Assembly: GCA_013002645.1 (NCBI GenBank)
Contig: JABDJF010000687.1
Coordinates: forward strand, 1 to 13,115
Length of the DNA: 13,115 nt
Source: Myxococcales bacterium
GTDB taxonomy: Bacteria; Myxococcota_A; Polyangia; Polyangiales; Houyiibacteriaceae
Direction of reading: 5' to 3'
A program made the translations under genes and the position numbers. This document shows, piece by piece, positions 12,376 to 13,115 of this stretch (the stretch's first letter is position 1; each line of letters begins with the position of its first letter). The notes beneath the pieces were generated by a model. The model had not been told where the DNA came from. It saw only the letters and a program-made list of their open reading frames with translations, and did no database searches.

Positions 12376-13115
12376 GTTACTCGAATACGATCAGGCGCGC
12401 GTGGACCGAGAACCGACTGATGTCGGTGCTCTTGGAGCTCACCTACGCCTGCAACCTCGACTGCACCTTCTGCTACAACGACCTCGCGCGCGTCGGACAG
12501 CCTCTCTCTCTCGACCAATACCGGCAGCTCCTCGACGACCTGGCCGAGCTCGGGCTTCTCAACCTCACGTTGAGCGGCGGGGAGCCGCTCGCCCATCCAC
12601 GCTTCTTCGATATCGCGCGCCATGCACGCAGCCTCGGGTTCGTCATCCGGCTGAAGACCAATGGGCATGCCGTCAGACACGCGATGGCGGAGAGGATTCG
12701 AAACGAAGTCGACCCGTTTATCATCGAAGTCAGTGTCCACGGGGCCAGCCCAGAGACGCACGATCGGCAAACCCGCGTGGCCGGAAGCTTCGAGCGTCTG
12801 GTCGCCAACATTCGAACCATGAAGTCGCTAGGGCTCCGTGTGAAAGCCAACAGCGTGCTGACGCGCTGGAACGAGCATGAGGTCGAGGGCATGCTGGCGC
12901 TGTACGACGAGCTCGGTGTCCTGTTTCAGATCGACCCCGAGGTGAAGCCACGGGATGACGGGGACCTCGAGCCTTTGGCGATCCAAGCAAGCGAAAAAGG
13001 ACGAGCTAAGTACCGGAGCGCGCTCAGAGCACGCGCGAACAGAGACGGCGCGGACATCGAAACCGTATCGACCGACGCAGGGCCAAAGCCGGTCGTTGCG
13101 CGGACCGACAAACAC
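12372..13115 (+). CDS. Radical SAM protein, probably SPASM type (truncated by window end)
   Basis: The first 248 codons of a radical SAM enzyme are present; the frame is still open at the last base. The [4Fe-4S] motif is TYACNLDCTFCY (Cys27, Cys31, Cys34), SAM-binding SGGEPLAHP follows at 68-76, then IRLKTNGHAV and the strand EVSVHGASPETHD. This order matches the PqqE/anaerobic sulfatase-maturase group, whose members have a C-terminal SPASM domain with extra Fe-S clusters; that domain would lie beyond the window. DPEVKPRDDGDLEPL near the end fits the linker before SPASM. It is coupled to the PqqD gene by an ATGA overlap. The likely role is modification of a peptide or protein carried by the PqqD-like partner. 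Confidence 0.88.
   Translation, partial: MSYSNTIRRAWTENRLMSVLLELTYACNLDCTFCYNDLARVGQPLSLDQYRQLLDDLAELGLLNLTLSGGEPLAHPRFFDIARHARSLGFVIRLKTNGHAVRHAMAERIRNEVDPFIIEVSVHGASPETHDRQTRVAGSFERLVANIRTMKSLGLRVKANSVLTRWNEHEVEGMLALYDELGVLFQIDPEVKPRDDGDLEPLAIQASEKGRAKYRSALRARANRDGADIETVSTDAGPKPVVARTDKH

Overview
This is a GC-rich bacterial chromosomal window with genes on both strands and short intergenic gaps. Its gene set suggests a Myxococcota-type (former Deltaproteobacteria) organism: a lipoprotein with a GMAGAG-type glycine/alanine linker, a paired acyl-CoA dehydrogenase operon, a MAPR-type cytochrome b5 domain protein, a four-helix-bundle S23-family protein, a menaquinone-pathway menB and an RRM RNA-binding protein. 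The taxonomic call is an inference from gene content, not from a marker gene.

Layout. Bases 1-394 hold no gene I can support, only two copies of a 20-bp direct repeat. A four-helix-bundle S23-family gene follows (minus, 395-721). Its ribosome binding site lies in one arm of a 30-bp inverted repeat (724-804), and a CACTGT tandem repeat sits beside it. A minus-strand operon (3895 to 928) encodes two dissimilar acyl-CoA dehydrogenase subunits and a VOC/glyoxalase-fold protein. Divergent from it are a BASS (bile acid:Na+ symporter) family transporter and a PQQ-type sugar dehydrogenase lipoprotein. These converge on a minus-strand MAPR/cytochrome b5-like heme protein and an Amt ammonium transporter. 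On the plus strand come an SCP2 sterol-carrier domain protein with an intrinsic terminator, a TetR regulator coupled to menB, and an RRM protein that appears to start on ATC.

From about 10882 to the right edge there is a tightly overlapping four-gene cassette: an S24/S26 signal-peptidase-like protein with Cys in place of Ser, an HPr-kinase-like P-loop protein, a PqqD-family peptide chaperone, and a radical SAM enzyme cut by the window end. This looks like a peptide- or protein-modification system and is the best candidate for something undescribed. No convincing precursor peptide is visible, so it may lie to the right.

The left and middle genes share a lipid theme (acyl-CoA oxidation, BASS transport, SCP2, MAPR). 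Each is common alone, so a joint role in sterol or bile-acid-like substrate handling is only a hypothesis. The two acyl-CoA dehydrogenases have complementary losses of active-site motifs, which points to an obligate heteromeric enzyme.
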